The notes: a model not told the origin generated them from the letters alone. A stretch of DNA of 64,000 bases from Pyropia haitanensis (GCA_008729055.1 SDUX01000008.1:5295756-5359755), one strand, 5' to 3'. Counted from the stretch's first letter, positions 1 through 12,261 are shown. Program-made: numbers and translations.

Positions 1-1050
1 AGCAGCGCACCCCGTTGGCCCCAGCGCGCTGCCCTAGCCTGCCCGCCCCCCCCACGATGTGGCACGCGCCACATGGCGTAATGGGGTCGCTCGCCCGCCG
101 CTCCCGCCCATGCTCTACCCGCCCCCACCACCCTCCCCCCAGCGCCCCATTGGCTGCACTCACTCTCAGAGGCGTGGCAAGCCGCACCCTCCGCCGGCGG
201 GTCTTGGGCTCGTAACCGCCTCCTCAGCGGGGTGGTCTGGGGCAGGCGGACGGGCGCGGAGCGAGCGGCCGGCGGGCGCGCAGATCCCAGGGGCGCCCGG
301 ACGACGGGCGTCTCCGTCGTGCCCCGGCGACCGGCGCCCGGTGGGAATCCCAAGCAACCGTCCCCGTGGCGGTGGCTGCGGTCGACTGGGCGCACACTTT
401 CCTCCGCCCTACGACCCCACACCACCCCGTCGTCGACGAGCTCTGTGGGGCGGGCGCGCCAGGAGCCGCGGCCCTCTTGACGCGCCCTGGAGAGAGCCGT
501 ACTCGCAGGCGGCACGGGTGTTGGGAACGGCGGGGGCTCGCAGGCTCTGGCCGAGGCGTCAGCCGGCCGCTTTCTCTTGACCACTGGTGGTGACGTGTGT
601 GGTTTCAAGGGTGGTGCCGGTTGGGGCACGCGCCAGCCCCCGCCCCCGCCCCCGGGAAACGCTACCTCTCCCCTACCGCCTCGCTCATCTGTGCATACAA
701 CCCTGTCGCCCCCCTTCCCGTTTCGCCGAAGAGCGCGCGTGCGGTGAGACAGCGCGCGCGCGTGCGCGCGCGCGTGGCCCGCGGGACACGACACGCCGTT
801 GCCACGGTGGAGGGTCGGCGGTGGGGTCGACACCCTGGGTTTGCCTCGGGCCACCACGGCCGCGGTACCACGGTCGGGCGCGAGCGAGACGGGCTGCCCG
901 TTGGGTGTCGTCTGGTGCGCGCACGCTTCCTCTCTGCTGCAAGGGACGCGGTGGCGGTGGCGGTGGTGGCGGCGGTGGCGGTGGCGGTGGCGGCGGCGGT
1001 GGCGGTGGGTCTTTCAGGGGAGAAGAGACGTGGCGGGGGCGGTCGGCATT
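1..1050. other. GC-rich upstream region of the CCT gene
   Basis: No gene could be supported here. The long open frames on both strands are compositional. The stretch directly precedes the first ATG of the CCT-domain gene, so it probably holds that gene's promoter and 5' leader. It contains a (CG)n alternating purine-pyrimidine run near 752-776 and a (GGT/GGC)n run from about 948 that would be read as poly-Gly or poly-Trp/Arg depending on frame. Confidence 0.5.
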
Positions 1051-1246
1051 ATGAAGCGGCCGCCACCACCCGGTTGGGGCGGCCAGGGGCGGTCCACCCC
1101 CGACCCGACCGCGAGCATGGCCCTCGTCTACCCCGGTGCGGGCGGAGATGGCGCGGGCGGCACTGTCGGGGTGGCGATGGGAGGGGGTGGCGCGGGCGGC
1201 TACGCAGACGGCGCCGCCACCGGAGGACCGCTCTTCCCTGACCCTT

Positions 1247-1277
<31 letters not shown>

Positions 1278-1938
1278 ACCCTTCCTTTCCGCCAAGTCGT
1301 GGCCCAATGGCGGGGTTGGCGGCGCCGGCGGCTACGACCTGCCCGGCATGAGCCCGGGCGGGGAACCACTTGGGGGGATGAGCTACGGCAGCGCCCCACC
1401 GCCGCCGCCGCCGCCGCCACCACCACCGCCGCCGGTGGACGTCACCGCGGGCGGTGGCGGCGGGGGGGGTGAGTACCCTCCGGGCGTCGGTGGCGGTGGT
1501 TACGCCGGCTCCTATCTGTACTCCCAGCAGCTGCCGCCGCCGCCACCGCCACCGCCGTCACCACCGCCGCCACCGCTCATGTACGATCCTGTGCAGCCGC
1601 CGCCGCCGCCTCAGCAGCTGCCACAGCCGCCGCTGCCACAGCGGTCGCCGCCGCCGCCGCCGCCTTTGCAGAAGCAGCAACACCAGCAGCCGTTTTCCAC
1701 CTATGCCGGCGGCCCATACGAAGCCGGCGGCGGCGGCGGCAGCGGCGGCGGCGGTGGAGACGGCCGTGGCGTCCCGGGCGCCGGCGGTGACGGCGGCGGG
1801 GGCGACCACGGCGTGGCGTCACGGGGCGGCGGCCAAGTCAGCGGCGAAGCGCCGCCACCTCCGCCGCTCGGCTACGCCGCCGCCTCGGCGGCAACGACGC
1901 TCGCGGACCTTCACCGGTTAGTAAATGACGGTGGCGGC

Positions 1939-1990
<52 letters not shown>

Positions 1991-3417
1991 GTGGCGTCGG
2001 CGGCGGCGGCGTGGACCAATCTTTTGGCGTGGAGGGGCGGGCCACGGCCGGTAGCCGGCCACCTCCGCCACTGGCAGCGACGGCGGCGGCGGCGGCGCCC
2101 TATCTGGGCCGGCCGCCACCTAGGGCGGGCGTCGGCTCCAGCGCGGTGGGCGGCTACGGTGCCACCCCGGCGGCGCCGTCTGGCGCGATGCCTTACTACC
2201 CCTACCAGGCGGCGCCCATGTCACCGGCGGAGGTGGCGGCAGCAGGCGGAGGAGCCCAAGCAGGGGCGGATGGCGGCGGCGACAGCGGCGGCGGTGGCGG
2301 CGGCGGCGGCGGTGGCGGCCGCCCCGACCTTGGCGTAGGCCCACCCGGGGTGGCGGCCGCGGCCGCGGCGACGCCAGGGCGGGGGGGCGGCGGCGGGTAC
2401 CTTCCGCCACGGGCGGGGTGGGACCCCCCACCGGCGGCGGCGCCCGCCGCCCACCGGTACCCCGCGGCCACCGCCGGGGCGCACCGCCCAAACGACGGGG
2501 GCCACCCGCCGCCGGCCTTCCCCCCTGGTGCGGGGGCGACGGCGCTCCCCCCACCCCCGCCGCTGCCGCCCCGTCACGCGGTGGCGGCGGCGGCACCGCC
2601 GCCGCCGCCAGCCGCCCCGCCCCCCCGACCGGTGCTGTCGTTCCTGCCCAACCCGGCGGTCTCGCCGCCCCCCCACACTGGTGGTGGTGGCGGCAGCGGC
2701 GGCAGCGGTGGCGCCGGCGGTGGGGGCAGTGGCGGCGCAGGCGCTGGCACCGGGGGTAGTGGCGGCGGCGGCGGCGGCCGTGGTGGCGGCGGCACCCCCC
2801 CCATGGATACGGCGTACCGCATCGGGCGGTACACGCTCGCGGAGCGGCAGGTGCGGCTGGACCGGTACCGGGATAAGCGGCAGCGGCGGAGCTACACCCG
2901 CCGTGTGACGTACAGCTGCCGCAAGGAGATTGCAGAGAAGCGGACGCGCGTGCACGGGCGGTTTGTTAAGCGGGAGGAGGGGGGGGCGAGCGGCGGCGGC
3001 GGTGGCGGCGGCGGGGGGGGGGGTGGCAGTGGCGCCGCAGAGGAGGCAGAGGAGGAGGAGGAAGAGGAGGAGGAGGAGGAGGAGGAGGCGAAGGCGGGAG
3101 TCGGGGAAGGGGGGGGGGCGGATCAGAAGGGCGCGGGTGCCGCCAGGGGCGTGGGGGGTACCCCGCCCGCGCCCCGAGGCAACGGCAGCGGCGGCGGGAG
3201 CGGCCGCCGGCGCGACGGTGGCGGCGACGGCGGCGGCGGCGACCGCGGACGGGCGGCTGCGGGCCGCGCGGATGCCGAGGGCGCCTCGGCGGGCGGCGGC
3301 GCGCTCCCCCCCACGGCGGCCGCACCCAACGGCCACGGCGTTGGTGGGGTGGGCGCGGGCGCCCTGCTGGGCCACCCCGCCGGTGGGGGGGGCGGCCAGG
3401 GGGGGATGCTCCCGTAG
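1051..3417 (+). CDS. CCT-domain transcriptional regulator, Gly/Pro-rich
   Basis: The start is the first ATG of the frame (MKRPPPPGW); the frame runs further upstream but without an ATG. The product is about 788 residues. Most of it is low complexity: long Gly, Pro and Ala tracts from triplet repeats. Around residues 596-640 there is a conserved CCT (CONSTANS, CO-like, TOC1) motif, with RQVRLDRYRDKRQRRSYTRR followed by VTYSCRKEIAEKRTRVHGRF. The CCT motif in plants and algae acts in nuclear localisation and in contacts with NF-Y-type subunits or DNA. No B-box zinc finger or response-regulator domain is visible, so it is not a CONSTANS or TOC1 orthologue by architecture. A run of about 17 acidic residues (mostly Glu) and a Gly/Arg-rich tail follow the CCT motif. 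A nuclear regulator is likely; its targets cannot be deduced. Confidence 0.85.
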
Positions 3418-4339
3418 CCGCCGGCGCCGGCGCCCGCCTGCCGCCCTCCCCGCCGCCTCTCGTGGCGACCGACCTCTGCTACACGTGGGGAGGGTGGGGC
3501 TGACGGGGGGAGTGGGGGAGCGGCGCTATTCGGGAGTAGGGGGCTTCGGCGGGGGGGGGGGGGGGGGCGCAGGGAAGGGACAGGCGGCTGCGACACAACC
3601 ATATTGCAACCAAAGGGGGATCACCCCGTCGCCCGCGTGCGCGTGTACCATAGGCCCACCACACCCGTGCCCACCCCACCGCCGCCTCGCAGCGGCGGCC
3701 TTGCGGCCGCGGGTGGTGTGTGACGGCGCTTGCCGAGGGCGGCGGACCACCGGGCCCCTCGGTGGTCTTGGCACGAGGCAGGGACGAATTGTTGCAGATT
3801 TCAAGATCCACTTGGGCTTATCGTGCAGACATGCTAAACAAGATCATATACTTAAGGGGCACACTTGATCCGTTCGCGGGCGTCCTGAAATTGTTGTGGA
3901 CGACTTCGAAGCGAGTTGACATGCTGGGTGAATTGAGGAGGATCACGGGATAACAACACCCCCCGTTGGCATCAAACCCCCCTCACGACCTCTGGGGGGC
4001 GTTTGATCACATGTGATCCGACCCCCCCCATAGGTGCTGTTCGGGGGGTGTGATCACTCCCCCTTGTTAGCACACCCCCTCCCCCGACCCCCCACCCCCC
4101 GCCCTTCCCCCCCGCCCCCCCCCGCTCCCCCCCCCTCCCATGCCCCACCCCCCGCCGTCCCCCGTCCAAACCCCTCCCCCGTTCTCCCTCCCCCGACGCT
4201 GGTGCCACTCGCCGCCATCCGCCGCGCCGTTGCGTCGGGCGCACCCCGCGTGGCGGGGGGGGAGGGGGGGGGGGGGGGGGACCGCGCCGACGGCGGCCGC
4301 TACCCTGACCGCACCAGCGGCGGCGACGGGCGGGGGCGG

Positions 4340-4370
<31 letters not shown>

Positions 4371-5805
4371 GTCGGCGGCGGCGGCGGTGGCGGCGGCGGC
4401 AGTGTGTAGCCGTGCGTGGTGGCCGTGACGGCCGCAACGGGTTGCCGCTGTGGCCCCGTCATTGGCCATGACGGAAGGCCGGCGGCGGTCACGGGCGGTC
4501 ACTGCCCTGGTGCCACCGGCGGGAGTCCCCCCTATGGAGAGGAATGCATGGGGTTCTCTGCCACCACCGCCGCCACCGCCGCCGCCACCGCCGCCGCGGC
4601 CGCTGCGCGGCCCGCGTCGCGGGACCGCCGCCGCCTGCGGCGGCCGTGGTGCGGCGCGGCGTGGGCCGTCGCTGCCACGGTGGCTGCGCTCCCCCCGTCT
4701 CCGTCGCTCGCGTGGCTGGGGCAATGGTCGTTACCTGTAGCCGCGGCGCTGCTTTCCTCGGTGACGGCGGCCACGCCCCCAGAATCCCCGCGCGTTCTCA
4801 TCCCAGACCGTATCACTGCCCGCCGCTGTTGCTCCCGCGCCGCGGTGCATCTACGATCCGCTCTCATCAGCATCCCTCTGCCACCGCTGCTCGCCGCCAG
4901 CACCGCGAGGCCTAGCAGACGAGGCCCTCCCCCTTCACCGCCCCCCCCCTGTCCCTCCTCAACCCCGCTCATCATCACCCTTTCGTCCTCGTCCAGCGGG
5001 AGTCGGGGCCCCCGCCCTCGACCGCGACGACGGAGGACCGCGCAGCACGCCACCCCGCCACCGCCGGCGCCTAAATTTGCAAGGCGTACAGGTTTGTGTC
5101 GCACCGCCCACCTTTTGCGGTGAGTTGCACGCACGCACACGTCCCATCAAGTAGATGTACTTGGGAGTGCAGAGCGGCCGCCGGTGGCCAGGCCAGCGCG
5201 CGCTGGAGCAGCGTGCCGCGGCGGCCTCTGGAGGACGCCCCGCCTCCCCCGCCGGCCAGCGGCGCGTGGCCGTAGCGGAGGCCCCGCCGCCGGGCCGCGG
5301 CCGGCGCCCGCTGCTGGCGAGCCGACGCCGCTCCCCCGCCCAGCCCACCGGCCGCCCCTCCCACCGCCTTCCCGCCATCCCCGTCCTCCCCCCTCCCCCC
5401 CCCCCCCCGCGTTCCCCTCGCCCCTGGCGGCGGGTGCGGTCGTCACCCGTGCGTGTCCCCCTCTCCCCCGCCCCCTCCCCCAGCGGCTCGCTGGTCGCCC
5501 TCCCCCGGCTCGCCCGTCGCCTTCCCCGCGGGCGTCGCGGCTGCGCCCCCGCCCCCGCCCCCGCCGGGACGCTCCCCGTGTGACCGTGGCGGCGGCGCGG
5601 CGCCGGGCGCTCTCCCCCCTGACCGCCGCGGCGCCGCCCCCGCCCACCTGCTGCCGGTTTCCCCCCCCTCCCGCGTCGGGCGTACCCCCCCGTGAGCCCG
5701 TCGGTGGTGGCGGGGGGGGGGGGCCCACCACCCTCCGCATCCAGCCTCCCCTTCCCCTCCCTTCCCACCTACCCCGCCCCCGCCCCGCTCCTTCCCCTCG
5801 TCACG
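3418..5805. other. Intergenic, GC-rich with a palindrome cluster
   Basis: No gene could be supported. Open frames on both strands (for example around 4416-5123 + and 4532-5140 -) are Ala/Arg/Pro-rich and show no domain. The stretch holds the compound palindrome described separately at 3969-4057, long C and G runs (for example 4258-4280), and the probable upstream region of the next gene. Confidence 0.4.
3969..4057. repeat. Compound inverted repeat
   Basis: Two C/G-rich hairpins flank a perfect 14-nt palindrome. Hairpin 1 pairs 3969-3984 (ATCAAACCCCCC) with 3992-4008 (GGGGGGCGTTTGATC). The palindrome GATCACATGTGATC lies at 4005-4018. Hairpin 2 pairs 4013-4029 (GTGATCCGACCCCCCC) with 4040-4057 (TCGGGGGGTGTGATCAC). 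All three share the word GATCAC/GTGATC. The sequence supports the structure; a regulatory, terminator or transposon-end role is unknown. Confidence 0.7.
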
Positions 5806-7266
5806 ATGTGGTCGTCGGACGTGATTGGAAACGCCGCCAACGCGACCACCGCCGTTGGCGCGGAGCTGGCCAGCCTCCGCGAGTCGCACGCGCCGGCGCT
5901 GCTCGGGTGGCTGCTCCTCGGCGGCGTCGTCATTGCCTTTACGGGCCACTCGCTGCTGACGCCGCTGGTCTTCCTCGTCGGCGCCTCCCCCGCCGTTGCC
6001 TTTGCCTTTTACGTGGCGGGCGCGCTGGAGCTGGACAGCCTCGCTGACGGGCAGGCGGCGCTGCTGTTTGTCGCGACGGTCATTGGGATTGCGTCGGGGC
6101 TGCTCGCGTGCCGCCTCCTTCTCCCCGTCGCGGCGTTTGCGCTCGCCGCCGCGCTCGGCGGCGTTGCCGCGGCGGTCCTCCAGTCAGTCCTCCTCTACCG
6201 CCTCCTCCCGTCGCGGCCCGAGCTCCTCTTCTCCGTCGGCGCCGCGTTCCTCGCGCTCGCATTTGGGGCGCTCAGCTTGCGCGTGCCCGACGCGATGGTC
6301 ATGGCGTCGACGGCGGGGATTGGGAGCTACGTGTCCGTGTCGGCGGTGGGGGTGCTGGCGGGGGACTGGCCCGCCGAGCTGTCCCCGCTGTCGCACAGCG
6401 CCGCCGCGCGGGCGCTGCCGGCGGTCGTGCGCCTCGGCTACGCTGCCGCCACGCTCGCGCTCACCGTCCTCGGCACATACACGCAGGCGCGGGTGCGGCG
6501 GGCGTGGGTGGCCCACCACGGCGGGGAGGGGGGGGGGGCGCGCGGGGGGGGGGGGGGGGGGGGCGCCCACGACGACGACCACGATCTGGAGCGCGGCGGC
6601 CGCGGCGGCCGCGGCGGCGATCGGGATGACCGCGGCGACCGTGGCGACCGCGGCGGCGGCGGCGGGGGGGGGGGTGCGGGTGGCGGCGGCGGCGGCGGCA
6701 GCTATGGCGGCGGCTACAGCCGGCGGCTGCTGCCGTCTCCGCCGTCGCGCTCCCGCGACGGCGTCGACGGGTATGACGATGACGAGTGGGACGCGCCCGC
6801 GCGGTCGTCGCGGGGGACGTCGCGCAAGCCCCCACGGCGGCACCGGGGCGACCGGCGGGACAGCGTCGCGGGTGCGGGCGGCGGCGGCGGCGGTGGGGGT
6901 GGTGGGGGTGGCGGCGGCGGCGGCGGCGGCGGCGACGGGAGCGTCGTTGGCTCGCGCCCCCACCGGGGCGCCCCCTTCCCCAGCCGTGGCTATGGCAGCA
7001 CCGGCAGCGGCGGGTCGGACGACGACGAGACGCGCTCCCTGGTCGACGCCGCCGGCAACCGCTATGGCGGCCGCCGCGGCCGCCGCGGCGGCGGCGGCGC
7101 CGACGATAGTGACATGGAGTCGGGGCGGGCGCCGTCGGTGGACGGCCGCCGGCCCGTGGGGGGTGGGGGGGACGACGCGTACGACACGTTTGCCAAGGCC
7201 GCCCACGGCCTCGCCGCGGCGCCGCTCAAGCCGTTTGATGGCACGGGGGAGGACGCGGGCAAGTGA
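5806..7266 (+). CDS. TMEM198/DUF4203-like seven-segment membrane protein
   Basis: About 486 residues; the first ATG of the frame is used (MWSSDVIGNA). The first ~230 residues contain about seven hydrophobic segments, including LLGWLLLGGVVIAFTGHSLL, PLVFLVGASPAVAFAFYVAG, QAALLFVATVIGIASGLLAC and a last one ending LALTVLGTYTQ. Gly and small residues inside the helices and the overall order fit the TMEM198/DUF4203 family of integral membrane proteins, whose biochemical role is poorly known. The C-terminal half is a soluble tail rich in Gly, Arg and Asp, with DDRGDRGDRGG-type repeats and a (Gly)n run near the middle. This tail is likely cytosolic and disordered. The frame stays open through several G runs. 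Family assignment is moderate; the membrane topology is well supported. Confidence 0.7.
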   Translation: MWSSDVIGNAANATTAVGAELASLRESHAPALLGWLLLGGVVIAFTGHSLLTPLVFLVGASPAVAFAFYVAGALELDSLADGQAALLFVATVIGIASGLLACRLLLPVAAFALAAALGGVAAAVLQSVLLYRLLPSRPELLFSVGAAFLALAFGALSLRVPDAMVMASTAGIGSYVSVSAVGVLAGDWPAELSPLSHSAAARALPAVVRLGYAAATLALTVLGTYTQARVRRAWVAHHGGEGGGARGGGGGGGAHDDDHDLERGGRGGRGGDRDDRGDRGDRGGGGGGGGAGGGGGGGSYGGGYSRRLLPSPPSRSRDGVDGYDDDEWDAPARSSRGTSRKPPRRHRGDRRDSVAGAGGGGGGGGGGGGGGGGGGGDGSVVGSRPHRGAPFPSRGYGSTGSGGSDDDETRSLVDAAGNRYGGRRGRRGGGGADDSDMESGRAPSVDGRRPVGGGGDDAYDTFAKAAHGLAAAPLKPFDGTGEDAGK

Positions 7267-8005
7267 GGGGCGCGGTGGGGGGGGGGCGCGAGAGAGGGGG
7301 GTGGGGAGGGATGAGAGGGGCGGGGCGGGGAGGGGCGGGATGGGGGGGTTTGGGGGGTGGGGGGCGTTGGACGGTCAGGGGGGGCGGAGACAGGGCGGGG
7401 GGATGGAGCTGCGCGACTGAAGCAGAGGTCGGGGCGGGTCGTGCGGTGGTAGGTGGGGAGACGTGCGCGGGGGGCGCTGCGGGCCACGCGTCGGCTGCCT
7501 GTGGCAGCCTCCACGTGGGCGGGGGCGGGGCCGCCGTTTGTTCCCCCCCCCGTGTAAACTATAACACGCAACAGCTCGACGCTCCCGGGGGGTGCTGGCT
7601 GCGGCGGGCAAACGGGGACGCCCCTGCTGGCGTCCCCCGCTGTGCATGCCAACGCTGCGGCCGACGCTGCCGCCGACGCGGCCGCGGACGACGACACGGC
7701 GGCGGCGAGCAGCAGCGCGACGGCCGCGGTGGTGGCGGCCGCCAGCAGCAGCACCGCCGCGGCCACCGCCCCAGGCGGCGCGGAGCCGTGGCACGCCGCT
7801 GCGGCGCGCGTCCGGCGGCGTCACCGGCGTGGCGGCCGCGGCGACACGACGCCCAGACCACGACGGCGGAGACGCACACGTTCCACAAGAAACGGACGCG
7901 AATGGGGAAGAGCAGGTACGGGCGAGGTAGAGAAAAAATAAAAGACGAGACAAAAGGGGTACCCCTCGCGCCGCCCACCCGCCTCCCCGCCCACCCGCCC
8001 GCGGC
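7267..8005. other. Intergenic region between convergent genes
   Basis: This is the 3' side of two convergent genes, the membrane protein (+) and the SNF2 ATPase (-). No coding gene could be supported. G-rich stretches fill 7270-7400. An AATAAA word lies near 7936 on the + strand and could serve the upstream + gene. Ala/Asp-rich triplet repeats at 7640-7790 open a frame but it lacks an ATG. Confidence 0.4.
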
Positions 8006-11000
8006 TCACGCAATCCCCAGCAGCGTCCGCCACTCATCCACCCGCGTGACCGAGTCTTGCACGGGCTCCTCGCGGTCATCGTCGACCGACGTGTCGCTGT
8101 CCGTCTCGTCATCGTCCGAGTCGTCCGAGTCGCTCGGCTCCTTGTCGTTGGGCTCCTCCTCGTCGTCCCCACTGGAAGGGCCCGCCGTCACGCCGCGCAT
8201 GCGGCGCCACGACGCGTGCACCCGCCGGTCTATCGCGCGCATGGCGGCCTGGTTGGCGCGCGCGACGGCACGGTTCTCCTTGCGCTGCTCCCGCCGCTGG
8301 GTGCGGCGGAGCGCCCGGCGCTCCTCGAGCACCTCCTCGGCCGACTTGACGTCCCCGCCCGACGTGAGGGCCTCCCCCTTGAGCCGCCGAAGGTCCACGC
8401 ACCGCTCGTCCACCGTCGATGACGTCACGTACGTGATGGTACTCACCTGCCTGGTCTGTCCGAGACGATGGACCCGGCCGACGGCCTGGTCCTCGGTTGC
8501 CCGGTTCAGCCCAGGCTCGAGCAAAAACACGAAGTTGGCCGACGTCAGCGTCAGGCCGACGGCGCCAGTCCGACGCGCCAGGACTAGGCCCAGCACCTCG
8601 GGGTCAGTGTTGAAGCGGTCAATCACCTTGCCGCGGGCGGGGCCAGTCATGTGGCCCGCCAGGGAGACGGCCGCGAGACCAGCCTTGCTCAGCGTGTCCG
8701 TGATCAACGGCACGAGTGACCCAAACTCGGTGAAAACAACCCACTTGGCAACGGGATCGTCGTCGCGGATGCGCTTCATGTCGTCCATCATGCGCTCCAG
8801 CTTGGCCGACGGCTTGGTGTTGATGCGCTTGAAAGCAGCCCGCAGGCGCGCCGCTTCGGCACTGGAGACCGTGCCCCTGTCCGAGGAGCCCGACTTCTTC
8901 CTCTTCTTCGTGTCCTTGGTGTCCGGATCCCGCCAGCTGTTGTCCTCAGGTCCACCGTTGAGCACAACCGTCAGGTGCTCTTCTGAGGCAGCGCCACCCG
9001 CCGCCAGTCGCAGCGGCAACAAATTCTGGGTCAGCTGAAAGATGTGGCGGCGACACACCTTGTCAGTGACGGTCAGCGACTCGGAGGCGCTGCGGTAGTG
9101 CTTCTCCAGAGCGTTGTAAACGAGCCTTTCATCCGACGTGAGGGTCACAGGTGCAATCTTGCTGTGCCGGGCGGGGAGGGCCACAAGCGGCTGCCCATCC
9201 AGCTTCTGCTCCTTGACGTGACGCATCACAAGAGCCTTGAGGAGCATCGACAGAGATGGCAGGATGTAGTGCGGCAGCGTCGCGCCACTGCTCACTTGTC
9301 GCCCGTTCGACCTCGCCATGTAACCCGCAGTCAGGGACTGACCACCCAGGTACGGGCGAGCAAAGAGCCCCTCCCACACCGCTGGCTTGCCAAACGGTGC
9401 CACGCGGAGGAACTCGAGTTGAGGCTGCAGGTCTGCCAGCCGCTGGTTCATCGGCGTTCCAGATATGCTCCAACGCCGAGTAGACGGAACAGCCATGAGG
9501 AAGCGGAACGTCGCGGAGGAGCGGCCGCCGCGAATGTACTGGGCCTCGTCCAGCACAAGCCTGAACCAATTCACGGCAATCAGCGCCGAGGATGACGAGC
9601 CCTCTTTGGACGAAGCCACAATGCCGTACGTCGTCAGCACAATGTCATACTCGGCCAGGCGCTTGGGATCCCGCACCCGCCCCGGTCCGTACCACCGCAG
9701 AACCTTCAGCGGCGCCACTCCCGGTCGCATGGTCGTGCGTCGATCCAGTTCCACCTCCCATTGACGAAGGAGCGACACTGGGCACACGATCAGGGTCCCG
9801 CGGGCGGACACTGGGCTCGCCACCGTCCCCGCACCGGCAATGGGTAGCGCTCGCGACACGGGCAGCGAGTTGGTCACAAGCGCCATCAGCTCCACCGTCT
9901 TGCCGAGGCCCATCTCCTCAGCCAAAATGCCTCCAACCGTTGCCGGCGGCTGTTCGCTGCTGACAACCCCAGTCCAAGGGCAGTAGTAGAAGGGCACAAC
10001 CGGGCCAGCAGCCGCTGGTCCGGCGACCGCTGACCCGCCACCAGACGGCTTGACCATGTGAAGTTGCACCCAAAACGGGTCCGATATCGACCGCTGCGAC
10101 TCCCGCGACTCCATCCACGACAGCGTCTGCAGCTGGTACGACCGCAGGGAGACATTGACGTCGGGTGGCTGCGCCGCCGCCGGCCGCCCAGTGTCCACAC
10201 AAAACAGGGGCGACCTCAGGAGATTGGGTACCCGCATCAGGCTGCGCTCCCCCCAGTTGACGTCAAACTCTTGGCGAAACCGCTCACTGTCCACCGAAGC
10301 CCGCGACGGCTGGTCCAACCGCCGGCAGGTTGACCACGGGGCGACGCCGCCGTGCATGGAGACCGCCTCGGAGCGGCTGTACACGCGCATACCAGCTGGC
10401 AAGCCATCCATGCTGGCCATCTCAGCTGCCTCCTCATCAAGCACACGCTGGACACGTGCAGCTGCGGACGCCTCGCGAGCAGCCCTGGCCGAGGCCAGCG
10501 ACGCCGCCAACTCCTCGCGCTTCTTTTTTTGCTTCTCGCGCAGCGCCTCGCGATGCTTGAACTGCGTCAGCCGTCCGCGTGCCAACGCCTTGGCGTAGCG
10601 CGCCTCCCGGCGGGCCGCCGAGGCCGCCGCCTTCTCCTCCGCTCGCTTGCGCGCGGCGGGGGTCAGGGACGGCGCCGCTGTGCCATTGCCGAGCGCAGTG
10701 CTCCCTTCGGAGGCCCCCGCGCCCGACTCCGACGGCACAAGACCAGACGCTGCGCCGCCCGCGGCAGCCGAAGGTGCCGGCGCCGGCGTCGGGTCGTACA
10801 GGGTGAGCGCATTGAGCAGGTCAGCCATCTGCAGCGCCGTTCGCACTGGCATGGTCGCTGCGTCAGACTCCGCCTCCTCCGCATCGTCCGCCGTTGACAG
10901 CGAAGCGTCGTTGCCTAGCGCGGCGGGCAACAAGAACACCTTGGCCCGCAGGCGGCAGCAATTCTCCTTGGTCAGCCGCTTCTTGTTGCGGAAATACGCA

Positions 11001-11964
11001 TTGCACGCCTCCCGCCACTTGTTCAACCGCGCATCCACGTAAGTTGATACCACATGGTCACAGGGGAGGCGAGACACGTCGAGCAGCCGGCGCGGGTTGG
11101 GCGGCGCGCCCGGCGCGTGGGTTGGCCCCTCCCATTCAACAGACACCAGCCCCTTGCCGACCAGCGAGGAGAGGGCCGCCCAGGGTTCGCATATCCGGGT
11201 GTTCTTGTCTGACGACCAGATGGTGCTTTCCATGACGTTGAAGAGCACTAGCCGCTCCATGGAAGGCAGGACGGTATTGGAGGCGGTCTTGACCAACGAC
11301 ATCGTGCTCGGCACAACGTTTCGACCGAGCGAAACACTAAAGTGACCACAGAATGGCATGTAGACGTCCAGGTGGCCAATTAGGCCACGTTGAGGGTTGG
11401 CCGCAGAGAGGGCAAAGTTGCGGCCGAGGCAGAAGGAGAACGAGCGGCCGGCAGGGGGCAACAGCTTGTCTACCATCTTGACCAGCTGCTTTTTCGTCAT
11501 GGAACCACCCAAGGATAAACCGTAGGGCGGCAGGCTGTCCTCTTCGCAGTCGGTTGGACCATAAAGCGACAACAGCGCGGTCCGCGCCTTGGTGGCCCCC
11601 GACGGGCCGCCCCCCGCAGGACCCGCAGGACCCCCAGAGGAGGACGGCGGCATGTACATGCTCGGCACAATCTGCAGGGCCATCCCCCGCTTCTTGCGCG
11701 ACCGCACGCCCCGCCAGTCTGGGTTGTCATACGCCATGCAGTGGACCGACCACGCCGTGCACGCAGACGCCTCGGTGTCGCACGCAAAGCAAAAACACTT
11801 TGCGCACACCTGCTGGTTCGACACCACCGACTCGGCCGTGACGGCCTTGACAAACGGGTTGGACGGGCAGTCCCCGCGCGCGTGGGGGTACAGGTGCACG
11901 GTGGAGGCCACCATCGCCATGCCGTCGCCAATGTCCGTGCCCGCGTCGGCATCGGCGCCGCCAC

Positions 11965-12012
<48 letters not shown>

Positions 12013-12261
12013 TGCCGTTGCCATTCGCAACGGCACCAGCACCAGCAGCCGCCGACGCCCCCCCCCGCCCGGCGCAGCCTTTGCTGCCGGCGACGGCGCC
12101 ACCACCGAAATCTCATCCTCGTCATCGTCCAGGATCACGACGACGCCGGCGCCCCCCCCCGGCGCCCCTGCGGCGCCTGCCGTGGCCGACGGCGGCGGCG
12201 GCTGGCGCAGCGCGGGCTTGATGTCCACCATGGACCGCCAACCAACGGGCGGAGGGGCCAT
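8006..12261 (-). CDS. SNF2-family DNA-dependent ATPase, RAD5/SHPRH-like, no RING
   Basis: The conserved part is an uninterrupted 1304-codon frame from an ATG at 11920. A Cys/His-rich module sits at its start (HARGDCPSNPF, VCAKCFCFACD, HCMAYDNPDWR), of a kind known from plant SNF2-type and RIN13-like proteins. A Lys/Arg coiled segment lies near 425-500. The SNF2 motor follows: motif I GLGKT at ~671-675, Ia LIVCPVSLLRQW, II DEAQ ~791, III SGTP ~820, V/VI VGRVHRLGQ ~1147. The tail is acidic. The RING finger that HLTF/RAD5/SHPRH carry between the two motor lobes is absent. Upstream, another frame holds an ATG at 12261 (MAPPPVGWRS) or 12231 and a SUMO-interacting-type motif VVVILDDDEDEI. It joins the main frame only if one base is gained or lost in the C run at 12058-12066. 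Role: chromatin remodelling or DNA-damage tolerance in the nucleus (inferred). Confidence 0.85.
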
